Of a DNA stretch of 59,279 nucleotides, positions 35,453-46,514 are shown piece after piece. The stretch is taken from positions 1-59,279 of the forward strand of contig JADGJC010000254.1 of the NCBI GenBank assembly GCA_027596075.1. Reading direction: 5' to 3'. The stretch's first letter is position 1, and every line of letters begins with the position of its first letter. The position numbers and the translations under genes are program-made. Origin of the DNA: Rhizophlyctis rosea. Its lineage: Eukaryota; Chytridiomycota; Chytridiomycetes; Rhizophlyctidales; Rhizophlyctidaceae. The notes under the pieces are model-generated. The model saw only the letters and a list, made by a program, of their open reading frames with translations, was not told the DNA's origin and searched no databases.

Positions 35453-35884
35453 CTAATCGCCATTATAGAACCTCACCACAGTAAAAGGCCATATGCCTTT
35501 CAGCACATCTGCACACTCCTCCCTAAGAGCTTGCTTTGACACCGCATAACAAACCTGCACCGGGATATGTTGGAAAAAGCGCATTGAATGCGCTGGCATT
35601 GTTGCCTGAACACGTCAGCAGATCGCCACAGGACTTGCCCAAAGTCAATCCATAAATCTTCCACTATAGCGCTTGATCCCAATGGCCAGTCAAGGGTAAA
35701 GGCATCCATTCTAATGCCGTGGAGGACACGCAGGTTTGGAGGAAGCACAGGCAGGGCTGCAAATTGGAGAATCCAATCGTGCGGGTGTGTAAGGGAGGTC
35801 AAGGGGATTGCATTTGGGGAAGCAAGTCCTTCACCAGAGATTGGCGTGAGTTGTCATATGGCTGCGAGCTGTCCAGCGAAAATT
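35453..35884 (-). pseudogene. F-box family copy 2, C-terminal remnant
   Basis: Only the last exon of the family is visible. It starts after an ATAG acceptor near 35885 (FSLDSSQPYDNSRQSLVKDL), corresponding to the ELALDSRILLQ start of exon 3 in copy 4. It then changes frame near 35800 and continues as LPVLPPNLRVLHGIR and QQCQRIQCAFSN. It changes frame again near 35550 to give ALREECADVLKGIWPF, ending at 35453. Two frame changes and the lack of a recognisable F-box or middle exon show it is broken. Confidence 0.7.
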
Positions 35885-36246
35885 CTATGGTGAATGCTAG
35901 CTCTGATGGCAAGAGGTGGAAGAGCCTTGGGATATCAAGCTGGATGGATGAGATCGGATTTGGATGCCACACCTTTTATGCAACAGTGGGTCAACCGGAA
36001 TAAGCGAAGGAGGCTTCTTTTGATGAACAGAGCTCAGAGCGCAAGTGGCGAAGGCGCATCGACCATGGTACCGATTGTAGAGGAGACAGTGTTGTATGTT
36101 TGTCTTGGCTTGTATATCTGGTATGCCATTCATAACAAAGCGATGCCGATGCGTCGTTTCCTGGAACTTGGTGCTATTGGGAAAGAAGGGAGGACTAGAA
36201 AGTAGTTTACAAGATGAGGAAATAACGCCATACACCAGACCCCTAT
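35885..36246. other. Spacer between F-box copies 2 and 3
   Basis: The N-terminal and middle parts of copy 2 would be expected here, but I could not match any frame to the intact copies. It may be decayed beyond recognition. Confidence 0.4.
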
Positions 36247-37388
36247 CTAGTCATCCTGCGATGGCCATAGTTGATCTACAACGGCAAATGGCCACATGCC
36301 CTTCACTACCCTCAGATATTCTCTAGTGTATTCGTCTCCGTTCCACCTTTCAATTCTGAGGCGGGAGGGAAGGGAATGTGCGGGCAATGCGACGGCACTG
36401 CTGTCTGAATGTGTGAAGTTCACCGTCAGAAATCCATCCGAACTGGATCGAAATCTCTTCCAGCGACGCACTCGATGGCAGCGGGCAGTGAAGATCTAGT
36501 GCATCCTGCATTCTGATTCCGTGAAGGACTCGAATGTTTGGCGGAAGGACAAGCGCGGTGTCAAGTTGGTCTGCTGTTTGCCGCTTGTCAATGAAAGTAA
36601 TGAACGTCAAGCAACGCAGAGAACCCATACGATCGAGGAGGGCTTGTATCGCTGAAGTCTCTTCATCTTCTGGGCTGAAAGCAAGTTCTAGACGTAGGAG
36701 GAAAGGCGGATCAGACGAGATATATTTTGAGGGATTTTCATGCTTACTATGCTTAATACCTTCAATATCGGACAAACGATCAAGGTGGTCGAGTGGAAGG
36801 GAGTCATTGAGACAGAGGCTTTTGAGGTTTGGGATGCGGTCATAAGGCAGACAAAGAGGTTCAATAGGCCCATAGTACTTATCACCGAAGCCGATAGTTG
36901 AGATCGTTGCAGCGTGACGATCAAAGAAGGCTTGGATGTGGGCAGGAGTTGGGCTTTGTCCACACAGGAGTAGCGGTGCGTTAGTAAGTTTCGTAACGAT
37001 TTCATAGCAGAATTGGAAACATATAATGGGACTCTCACCACAAACATGCTCGCAAGTTCCTTAGGCCGTTCTCTCACCAAATTGACTCTGGTTCCACTTA
37101 ACGTTAGGGTGAAGCACAGATCGGGAATTCGAGGAATTGGATAGGAGTCTCGAGGTCGAGCTCGGCGGATATAGAGCTTGTTTCTAGGCTGAGCTCACAA
37201 AAGGGGCCGTCAGGACTTTCCGGCTCAATAATGATGCGAAGTTCCATTTGTGGGGACTCGATGGACAAGTGTGTGGCAGCATTGTGGAAATAGCGACTTG
37301 CTTGACCGAAGCCAATGCGAGATTTGATGCGCAGAAATGAGGCTATTTTGGCCAGCATCTCCAATGGGAGGTTCTTGAATAGCTCCAT
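36247..37388 (-). pseudogene. F-box family copy 3, frameshifted and deleted
   Basis: The start (ATG at 37388, MELFKNLPLEMLAKIASFLR) is a good F-box. The frame then shifts near 37123: FLEFP should continue as DLCFTLTLSGTRVN, which needs one extra base. After a normal GTGAGA donor the next exon lacks about 40 residues present in copies 1 and 4 and resumes near LTNAPLLLCGQSPTPAHIQA. A spliced third exon (LPPNIRVLHGIR, FRQQCRRIARTFPS) shifts frame again near 36360 before the conserved GMWPFAVV end. Two shifts plus a deletion make a functional protein unlikely, although single-base assembly errors could explain the shifts. Confidence 0.75.
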
Positions 37389-37783
37389 GATTGTTGCTCT
37401 TGGTGTAGGGATAGAGAGAACCAGGGAAGTTTGTAGGGGCGGAAGGGACTTTATGGCCTGGGATACTTGGGATGGCGGCACTTGGAATGCGAGACATGTT
37501 TCAGCGTCGCTTGTATCGGTCATTTGTCAGACGTACCTCCAGCAATGCAGAATGTTCAAATGGAGTTGGTGGCCAGCGCCGATTGCTCAATCACACTAAT
37601 GAAACAGGGTCATTGTGAACTCAGAAGATGGCGTCGGGGCAAAACAATTGGACGGTGTAAACGTCTCATTGTTCATTATATTATGTCAGCATGATACTAG
37701 TGGACGGCCACTAATCATTCGCTCCACACAGATTCAAATATTTGGTGTATTTACAAACTTGCAGCACGCTTTGTAATGGTATA
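37389..37783. other. Spacer between F-box copies 3 and 4
   Basis: About 400 bp upstream of copy 3 and downstream of copy 4. Nothing recognised; presumably promoter and terminator sequence. Confidence 0.45.
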
Positions 37784-39057
37784 CTAGTTGCGCCTCTGAG
37801 TTATGGACACCTTCGCGAAAGGCCATATCTCCAAAATCATCGCCGCCCACTCGCCAACTATCTCGTCAGTGGCCTTATTGGTACGCTGAAATGTGAACTT
37901 GCAGTGTTTCAGGTTCGGAAAGGCTTCCGCAAAGCGACGGAAGTGCCGCCGATACTTCTCCACCCAACCAGGCCCAGACAAAGTCACGTGGACGTCCATG
38001 TCTTCCATTGATGTACTTGAGGCGATTGGCCAGTCAGGATCACAGCATGGATTGCGGAGGCCCTGGATGACTTTCAAATTCGGAGGAAGAACCGCGAGAG
38101 ACTCCCAGTGCCCGCTCGAATCATCAATGAATGTCAAGGTGTGCAAGGCGGCCATGCTTGGAAGAACGTCCTTCGCCATGGGTTGAAGTAGAATTCGTGA
38201 GTCCAAAGCTAGCTCTGGAAGGAAAGCAGGAGCAAGGTAAGTATAATGCAGCTTTCAATGGGCTCTACAATATGTACCTTGAATCGTCGTCATGTGCGAG
38301 AGGATGTCAGCAGGAATGAGTGGTTGAAGGCAGAGGTATTTCAGGTTCTTGATTCGCTTCCAAGGCGAAAGGGCCGCGTTTGAGAACTGTGTTGGCCAGA
38401 ACCACGCACCGAAGGCAATTGTTGATATACTCTCGTAATGTCCGGGGATGAAGGCGTTCAGTGTTTGCCAATCGGTGGGTTTTGCGGCTCGGCCACACGT
38501 GAAGAGCCGCTCAGCGCAGAACGGGCCTAGTACATGAGGAGGATAGATGGCGCCGTTGGTGTGGAGGACGCTGACGGTGACGGGCGCCTTGTAGACGAAG
38601 CCTCTGGTATATTCAGGCAAGTGGTTCCATGGGAGTTTTGGCACAAAATTGAATTTGGCCTGGAAGAAATGTTTAGTACATCGTTGTTGAGGCGATGATG
38701 TCCCAACATACGTACCGCAAAGATTTCAGCCGCTTCTGCGGGTCGTTCTTTTAAGAGCATGTTTCTGCTGTTGCCCAACACCAAACTGAAGGATACGTCG
38801 ACGATGTCAAGGAAATGAACAGGTTTCCCGACTTCAAGGTGCTCGGAAACGGGGCGTCGCTCAATGCTGGCATGGGGAGGGAATTGTGATTGCGTCAGGT
38901 GAATTTGGAGTTCGATATGAGGAAAGCCAGTGGGAGATTGGGTGGCGACGTCATGAAAATACCAATTTCCTTGACCGAGGTTGAGACGGGAACGGAGGGG
39001 AAGAAGAGTTGCTACTCTAGTCAGGACCTCCGTTGGAAGATTTCTGAAGATTTCCAT
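37784..39057 (-). CDS. F-box protein, cluster copy 4 (intact)
   Basis: Three minus-strand exons (38716-39057, 38278-38659, 37784-38214) with GTACGT/CAG and GTACAT/CAG introns give 384 residues. The intron positions and phases match those of copy 1. The N-terminal F-box reads MEIFRNLPTEVLTRVATLLP and RSRLNLGQGNWYFHDVAT. The body has the family landmarks: FNFVPKLPW at the second-exon start, SISTIAFGAWFW, LAVLPPNLKVIQGLR, and the C-terminal EIWPFAKV. By analogy the F-box would dock on Skp1 and the C-terminal domain would choose the target. It diverges from the membrane-protein gene at 39573 across about 515 bp. Confidence 0.85.
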
Positions 39058-39572
39058 ATCGTTCTGTTGCTAATGAAATGTCGCAATAACTTAACAATGG
39101 GCGGGATCGCCCTCGATTGAGGAGACCACAAGGAAGGTGTACTGAAGCAGTGTCAGCAAGTTGATGACTCCAAACAAGTGGAACGTTTCCACTTGTTAAA
39201 TAGTCCAAATTTCTCCTTCAAGTTGCGCCTATGGAAGGTTTCAACTTTCAAAACCTTCAAAGCATGCCTAGAATGGGCCCGCAAAGCCACAATTTAGCGG
39301 CACAGTGATGAACTGTGCCACAACAATGACATCACCGATGGGAAGCTGCGTTCCAAGTTCCGAGTTCCAGTTGCCCCTCCAGTTTCCTGCGTTCCTGCTG
39401 TCTTTCGTCACCGCCACTCGGCAAGGAATTCCAACTTTTTGACACTTTTGACGTGAAAGCAGCAAGCGACTCTAAGCGGCAACAGACCACATTCTGTCCC
39501 ATAACAGCCATCCTTTTTTACTCTCAAAACTCTTGCATCCTGAATACAGCTCTTTAAGCAGTCAGCTAATCA
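39058..39572. promoter_or_regulatory. Divergent promoter region
   Basis: This 515-bp stretch separates the start codons of two divergent genes (F-box copy 4, minus; GRAM/PX protein, plus), so it must contain both promoters. I did not identify specific factor sites. Short A/T-rich patches occur near 39510-39530. Confidence 0.5.
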
Positions 39573-42387
39573 ATGTCTGTCTTGGGCGAATATCTAACAA
39601 CGACACAATCTAGACGACCGTCAATATCTGCATCTTCGACCTCATCCCATGATGGACTAGTAAGAGATGCTCTGCCTGCAATCTCTGCCTCGGTCATACC
39701 TGAGGCCACCCCGTCGGTGTTGCCGGGGAAGCAGTCGTATCGGGAGAAGTTATCTACAGTGGTAAGGTGTGGCAAAGTCAAATGCAAATGCTGCAAATTT
39801 ACTGAACAGACGTATTGTTTGAAGACCTCCTCACTATTCTCCCCATTCCTCTCACCACCTCCGCAACCAACTCCCACCACACAAATCATTACCGTTGCAG
39901 TAGCAAGGAAGAACATGGAACGATTACAGAAGGCCAGTGTTCCATACGTAAACATTGCAAAGATTTTGGGGAAGATCTCACGGTGGGAGGATCCTTGGAA
40001 GAGTGGTGGTGCCATGGTGGTAAGTGACTTGGTGCCTGACACACCATCCGCAACCGCTCAGCCGACTTCATCTCCCTCAGATATACTTTCACCTCTGGTA
40101 CACCGACCACCTCATCCCAACGGCCCTCACCCTCCCCTTCTTCTTCCTCCTCCACTCATACCTCGTTTCCAAAAACCTCATACCGGAATTCAAAGGCCTC
40201 GTCAGACCATTATCTTCTTCCCTTTCCATGACCGACAGCCAAACCAGTCCACATTCTCCTAGAATCGAAGTGCTAGAAGAAGACGCTAAAGCTAACGCCG
40301 CGTACTCTTCCACTCACTCGCAAGCTCCGCAACTTCACATACTACCACCGGATGGCGAGGGGGAGGAACAACAACCACCTATCGCGGCAGCGGCGGAGGC
40401 GTCGTCACCACCGCCGCCGGCCAGTCCGCTGCAAAGTTTGACGAGTAACTTGAACTTGAACCTGAATTTGAACCTCAAGGCGACGACCACGACGTATTTC
40501 AAGGCTGTCGGCGAGGCTGTGGGGATGGTTGGCGATGTGTATGATCGGGTGGGAGAGGGTGTGAAGGGGGTTGGGAGTGTTGCGAGTGGGATGGAGAAAG
40601 TGAGGAAGTGAGTAGTGTGTCTTATGGTATTGTAGTTTGGATGAATGACTGACATTTGGGGTTTGGGTTCGACCAGCTTGTTGACGTGGAAGAAGCCGAT
40701 GAAGACTGCGCAGTTTCTTGTAGTGTATACGGCCCTGGCTGCCATCTTGATGTTCGCACCTTACAAATTCCTCGTCAAGTTTGCAAGTAAGTCTCCTCCA
40801 CTTACCATCGCAACTCCATAAATGCTCATCCTCATTCACTTTCTCAGCATTCATCCTCGGCTACTACTTCTTCATAGTCCTCGGCCTCCGCTCCAACTTC
40901 CCGCGCTATAAACTCGAATGCGACCCAGTTGCAAGTTTCTTCAAGGACGTGCCGAGCGATGTTGTGGATGAGGTGTTGGCGGAGGAAGAGGCGGTTGTTG
41001 AGGAGAAGAGACGGGCGCCGGGGGTATTGAAGTTGCCGGAGGAGGAGGTTGTGTTGTTTGGTATGTTGGTCTTTTTGAGATTTTGCACTTCTGGAGTTGT
41101 TTTGCGTTGCTGATTTTTAAATTTGTGGTAATAGAATGGGCATGCACGCACATAACACCATCCAACCTCCTCGACTCACAATGGGGCACACTGTACCTTA
41201 CGGATCATCACGTGGCGTTTGTACCGGCTTTTGATGCGGGGAATTTGAACGTTTCAGAAACCCCGCTTGATATAATCGTTCTTCGGGCTGAGGATGTGGA
41301 AAGGATTGGGTTATGTAAAGTCGTGTCGGTGTTGCCTGGGGATGGGAGTGCGGTGGAGGTTGTTTGTAGTGGTGGTGCGAAGGTGGGTTGGTTGGCACAA
41401 AAAAAGAAAGAAACTTCAAAACATTTGACTAAGACAACCAAACAGATGATGTTCAGATCTTTTGTTGATCGGGACGAGACGTATCGGGTTTTGGTTGCGT
41501 ATGCGGAGAAGGAGGGGTTGGATTGGCTTCGTGGTGTGGAGGAGGAGAGGAGTAGTTCGGAAAGTGTCAGAACTAGAGAGCTGAGCGTGCCTCTGAAAGA
41601 GGATGTTGATGTGATGGAGGTACGCCTTTGTGCATTCTATGGGTTGTCGATGTTCTGTGCTCATTTTTTCCATCAGAACCCATTACCAACGCCCATTATC
41701 ACGATGCAACCACTTTCTCCGCTCAGTGCGTTCACAACGTCCAGTCCTGATGCTTTGGAGAGCGAGGCGAGGGTGAGTCACGCGATTTCTTGGTGGCCAA
41801 CAAGTTCTTTTTGACCTTGTTTGCTTCATAATTAGCCACCGCACCCACAAGTCACCGTAACGGACCCCGTAACGCATTACAACAAAATCGGTTTGCCGGA
41901 CTTCACGGATTATGCGGTCATCACTGCTGAGGTCAGTTCAAAAAGGAGAATTTACCACCATCGCCTTCATATGGAAATGCCTGTTGTGTTTAACACACTT
42001 GCCGCTCTGGCCATGTGCATAGCCGCTCAACACAACAGTCCGACGCCGCTACACCGACTTTGTCCGTCTTCGTGCAGCGCTGGATGGGGCTACCAATGCA
42101 CCGTTGGATAACAATGGAAGGGGGAAAGTTACTCTGACCTTACCGGAGTTACCGGGGAAGGCTGTTATTGGTGAGCTTCATCTTCGTTGTATGCTCTATC
42201 TATGTGTCGGCTCCATACTGATGGTCCGTACGTGACTGTCTTGTTTTTTTTTTTTCATGTAGGTCGGTTTGACGCCAAGAAAATCGAAGCAAGACGGAAA
42301 GGCTTGGAGGTGTTTTTGAATGAAGTGGCGGAAGGGAGTGAGGTGTGGAGTGCAAGGCCGTTTGTGGAGTTTTTGATAAGGGCGTAG
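39573..42387 (+). CDS. GRAM- and PX-domain membrane protein
   Basis: Ten plus-strand exons (39573-40019, 40081-40607, 40677-40786, 40848-41060, 41135-41382, 41446-41619, 41677-41772, 41836-41931, 42023-42170, 42263-42387) join in frame to 727 residues. An extra intron from 39762 is possible. A Ser-rich N-terminus is followed by a membrane segment near residues 150-178 and a hydrophobic pair near 338-375 (FILGYYFFIVLGLRSNF). Then comes a GRAM domain near 433-550 (SQWGTLYLTDHHVAFVP). The end is a PX domain at about 606-727 with VRRRYTDFVRLR and LPELPGKAVIGRFDAKK. The Arg-Arg-Tyr in PX domains contacts phosphatidylinositol 3-phosphate, so endosomal or ER contact-site membranes are the likely location. 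The membrane/GRAM part recalls GRAMD4. The acceptor before the PX core (42022) is the least certain joint. Confidence 0.85.
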
Positions 42388-43313
42388 AGTGCCTTCATTG
42401 CTGTTCGGGATAGGATCGCTGTCGTTCATTTTTTCCCTGTATATTAGCATATGTGGATTTGTAGATTAGGATACCCATTTGTATGATGTATGATGGTATG
42501 AGCAATGTAGTTAGTTGGTATCACTGTGCTCGCAACTGTGAAGGTTTCAGAAATGTCTTGTGTCGGGCTGTTGGACTTCAGGTCATTTTACAGCGAACAC
42601 AACCAACAATGCGGCTAGGCAGGAAGGGTACCTGTAACTCATCCACTAGAACTTCCCCGATGGTATGGGCTGAACCCGTAGTGCCAGTGAGTGTTTGCTT
42701 TTTCAACACCATAATAGTGAAGGATGGGAAGTATTAGAACCAACATAGTGACACCAGACATGGACGAGGTTTAGGAGCAAAAATACCATCCACGGAACCG
42801 AAGAGAGAAAGTGATGAGAAGGAACTCGGCTAAACTCACAAGTCAATGAATTGGGAGCGTCAGGAAGACTCTCGGGCTCCATACCTGCGCAGTGCTTATA
42901 GCATGGGACGGTTTCGTTTTCAGCGTTTTTTCTTCGTTCTGAATAACCGGGGATCGGCAGGAAGACGACAGGGACGGCAACGCAATTAACTTGGCTACCT
43001 CATGCTCAGCTTCGATCTGTGTGTGCTGGGTAGAAGCCTTCTAAGACTTCGTTCAAATGGGCCTTCTAACCCAATTGATTTTGGTGCAGATGACACCATT
43101 TGCCTTGCAACGTCTTGAAACTGGTCCGAAAAGAAAAAGAAAAGATCCATGCAACAAACCCACTACGTCCCACGTACACAAGTCATGTGCATGTGATCAT
43201 TCATTGCTATATCAACTAATCAACACTGTCCAACATTCTACCTACTGACTAAAGCAACACTAACTATTCTGCTGCCAACCTTTATCCGAGCCTTGCCTTA
43301 CTTGCACCTCCAA
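42388..43313. other. Intergenic region between convergent genes
   Basis: About 900 bp between two 3' ends. It should hold the termination signals of both neighbours. I see no gene. Confidence 0.55.
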
Positions 43314-45856
43314 TTACCCCATAACAACCTCCTCAAAATCAACATCACCCCAATATCCACCCCTTTCCCCACCCGCTCCCTCCATCTCCATCCCCACACC
43401 CCCACCACTATCAACCACTTCCCCTCCAGCCCCACACCCCAAAACCTCCCTCCACAACCCATTAACACCCCAATCCTCCGTCCCGACACTCACACCCAAC
43501 TCCCTCAAAACCCACACGCCCCCACTCGCAAACGTTTGCACGAACGCCAACTCCGGGTGCATCTGCTTGCTCCCCGCAGAGGAGGGGTAGGAAAGATGGA
43601 CGGATTGGACGGCGCTCGCGATGGGGTGGTTGAGCATGAACTTTCCACGGAAGGTACCGGAAGGGACAGGCCACCCCTCCGCATGCGCAAGGATGTATCG
43701 TGCGGCGATCGTGTAATCAGTCGACCCAGGACGAATCTTGAAATGAATATTATGCGGATGATCGTCCGATATCGTCGGGACTTTCGCTATGAGGTTCTCC
43801 ACGCCCGTCAGATTCCCGGTTCCATTCCCACTCAGCAACCCAGCAAACTTCTCCCACTCTTCAGGCACGCGGAACCCATCAACACTCCCCACCGTCTCAC
43901 CCGTCGCACAAACAACCAAACTCGACATCTCCTTCCTCGTCACACCTCCATCACAAACCTCTTCACAAGTCGACCAAACCACCGCAAAATCATCCGCGAG
44001 GATCTTCACATCCACAACCGTCCCCATACCCTCACAGATGCCCTTGACTCTCACCCCGCCACTCCGCCTGAAAAACATCATGCCCCACCACCGTCTGGCG
44101 ATTTCGAGTTGTCTCATGTCTTCATGATTCTTCATGACGTGGTCGGAGAAGGCATGCGTAGGCGGGTGGGGCGATATTTGGGCGAATAGGCGGCCGATCC
44201 AGCTGGTCCGGAGGTCGGAGAGGTTTTGAGTGTTTTCCAGGTGTCGAAGTTTGTAGTAGGGTTTGCATGAGCGGGGTGGGTGTTGGGAGGAGATGAGTGT
44301 GAGGAAGTCGGTTGTACGTGGGCCGGGGAAGTGTCTATTCGAGATGTTAGCAGTTTCCAATGTGGAATGACAATGTGTCGCAAACCTTTTCAACAGAAGT
44401 GCCCAAGCGGCATGTGCTGCTGATGGCTTCAGGGATGTATGTGGCAACAGATTCGCACACAACACAAACTTACCTGCCATTCCCCACCGTCTACTCAACC
44501 TCTCGCAAGCTCCCAAACTCCCCGCATCGGTACTCCCTAATACCACTGACAAGGCTTTGACATGATGTCCCTGTTTGCCGATCACGACGCGAACAATGGC
44601 TCCTAACGAAGCGAGAGCGCCCAGATCCTGCAGTACAGGACCGCCTTCCTCTGGATATTGTGTGAGGGTCGACCGGGAGAGCCTTAGCACATGTTCCGAA
44701 GATTTTGCTTGAGGCGTCAAGGATTGCGGAGGTACGAAGAGTTTTTTGAACGCTTTGTGAGTACGTTTTGGTGGTGTGGGAAGGGATATTTTTTGGATTC
44801 CTGTTGCTGTATTACCAGTTGCTGCACATCAAAAAGGAACTTCAGTATCTGCGCAGGACACGTAGGTCCAACGGATCTCACAGGATTGTTTGTTGCTGTC
44901 GACGCCATCATTGAGAACCGACTTTTGGACCAGCGGTAGCCATCCTTTGCGGGGTGGAGATAGACCTGGTACACCAATGTTGTTACTCTTTTCCGACGAC
45001 GTCGTTCGCGATGCATGTTGAGGAGTTAATGAGCTGTTCGTATGCTCCTTAGGTTTGAGAAGTGCGGCATTGGACGACGGCGGTGGTTGTTTCTGAGTAG
45101 GGAATTACTTGATCGCCTCAAACACCCACGAATCAATACTTGTACCCTCTGTGCCTGAACACGCCCAGTATCAGGATATTCCGTGACGTTGGCTTTGTCA
45201 ACAACGGTTTGTTCGTTCCTGCGTGTGGTCTCGGCAGCGGATGCTACTCGTCCGGCAGCAGAGGGAAATCCAATCGTCTGATGCTACAGCGAATCAGCTA
45301 TATCACTTCACATGAATGATTTGGAAGGGAAACACCAACGGCATGTGCTTTGGGAGATTGAGAGAGCAAGCCGCTTTTCGACGTTGTCGCTGGAAGTCCA
45401 GATGCAGGTGTTCCGGATGTTGACGCTGGTGTCTAACACTAGTGTCTCACGACTGATTTCCGGGAATGGTGTGCTTGCTTGTAAGGAACTTGAGCACTCA
45501 CCAATTCCGCCCTTGTTTCAACCGTTCCAACAGCGCCTGCTCCTTTCTTCTTCTTGGTTGACCCACCACCAGGCGCTGACTGTTTCCGTTTCTTAGTGGT
45601 CTGCTCAGAAGTTGCCGGCTTGGTGGATAACCCTGCGGGTGCCTCGGAAGTGGGAGAGGATGCCGCACCAAGATGTTCTTGTATGCGACTGATAAGGACT
45701 GCTTTCGTTCCTCCCACCGTTAGACCTGATTGGCGCGTGGGAAAATGGTGTGAGCAAAATGATCAGAACTCGCTTCACTGGCAGGAATCTGTTTTTACCG
45801 AGCTCGCGACATTTTGCCTTCAACAACGGCACTGTCAGCTTCGTGAGATCCACCAT
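43314..45856 (-). CDS. SAP-domain protein of unknown function
   Basis: Eight minus-strand exons join in one frame to 708 residues: 45799-45856, 45502-45725, 45340-45432, 45146-45283, 44882-45092, 44474-44821, 44386-44419 and 43314-44334. Every intron is 51-76 nt with GT...AG ends. The start ATG is at 45856, or five codons earlier at 45871. Residues 5-39 are a SAP domain (LTVPLLKAKCRELGLTVGGT then KAVLISRIQEHLG), a helix-turn-helix that binds DNA or RNA. A Ser/Thr/Lys-rich linker (KKRKQSAPGGGSTKKKK, a likely nuclear signal) leads to a large C-terminal region with LQDLGALASLGAIVRVVIGK, RRWWGMMFFRR and AEGWPVPSGTFRGKF. I do not recognise that region. Without the 60-nt intron between exons 5 and 6, a single stop codon would split the locus in two. 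A nuclear nucleic-acid role is inferred from SAP and the basic linker. Confidence 0.75.
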
Positions 45857-46514
45857 ACTTGTTGCCGTCATAAGCGGCCTCTGATTGTGATATTGCGCGT
45901 AATATACTCTTGTCTGATGGTGTTGATTGTCTACTTTGCAGGGAAGGTACATAGGGAAGCAGGGGAGATTCCTCAAATTCAAATTTGAAATTGAGCACCT
46001 TGTTGGGGCGCAGCACTTTCACGTGAAGTAGTCCGAGGATTCGGACATCTACGAGGTTGAGCAATCTCAAAAAGTGTCATATAGTTCAAATTCCTTCCTG
46101 CAATTTCCAACTTTTCCACCACTCAACACCGATGCGTCGGCGTTGGTCATACCACCAGCAAGAGTATGTATAGCGCAGAAGCAGTTGCGGATGATTTGAT
46201 GGCAAAAGCTCTTGCCTATGATTACTTGATCATTGATCTATTCCGAATATTGTCGATCAATTACTATCAAATCGATATCTTGAAGTTTTCCATACCGATC
46301 GTTGCAATGTGAGTGATTTGTGTAGGAAGGAGATCAACAAAGGTGATGCCGGGTCTACGATAGTGCGTGGGTTTGTGGATCAAAGGTCGGTATGAGGGAG
46401 TCATAAGCATTCTGAGCGAACCATCTGAGTTGTCTACAAGGGGCCGCTTCTGGATGAGCTAAACTGTGAAGATTTATTGGTTGCACCTCACAGAACTCAC
46501 CCGTACTGCAATGT
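45857..46514. other. Intergenic region
   Basis: About 650 bp between the start of the SAP-domain gene and the stop codon of the NACHT gene, both on the minus strand. It should contain the promoter of the former and the terminator of the latter. Minus-strand frames stay open in part of it (to about 46070), so a short upstream exon of the SAP gene cannot be excluded. Confidence 0.45.
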
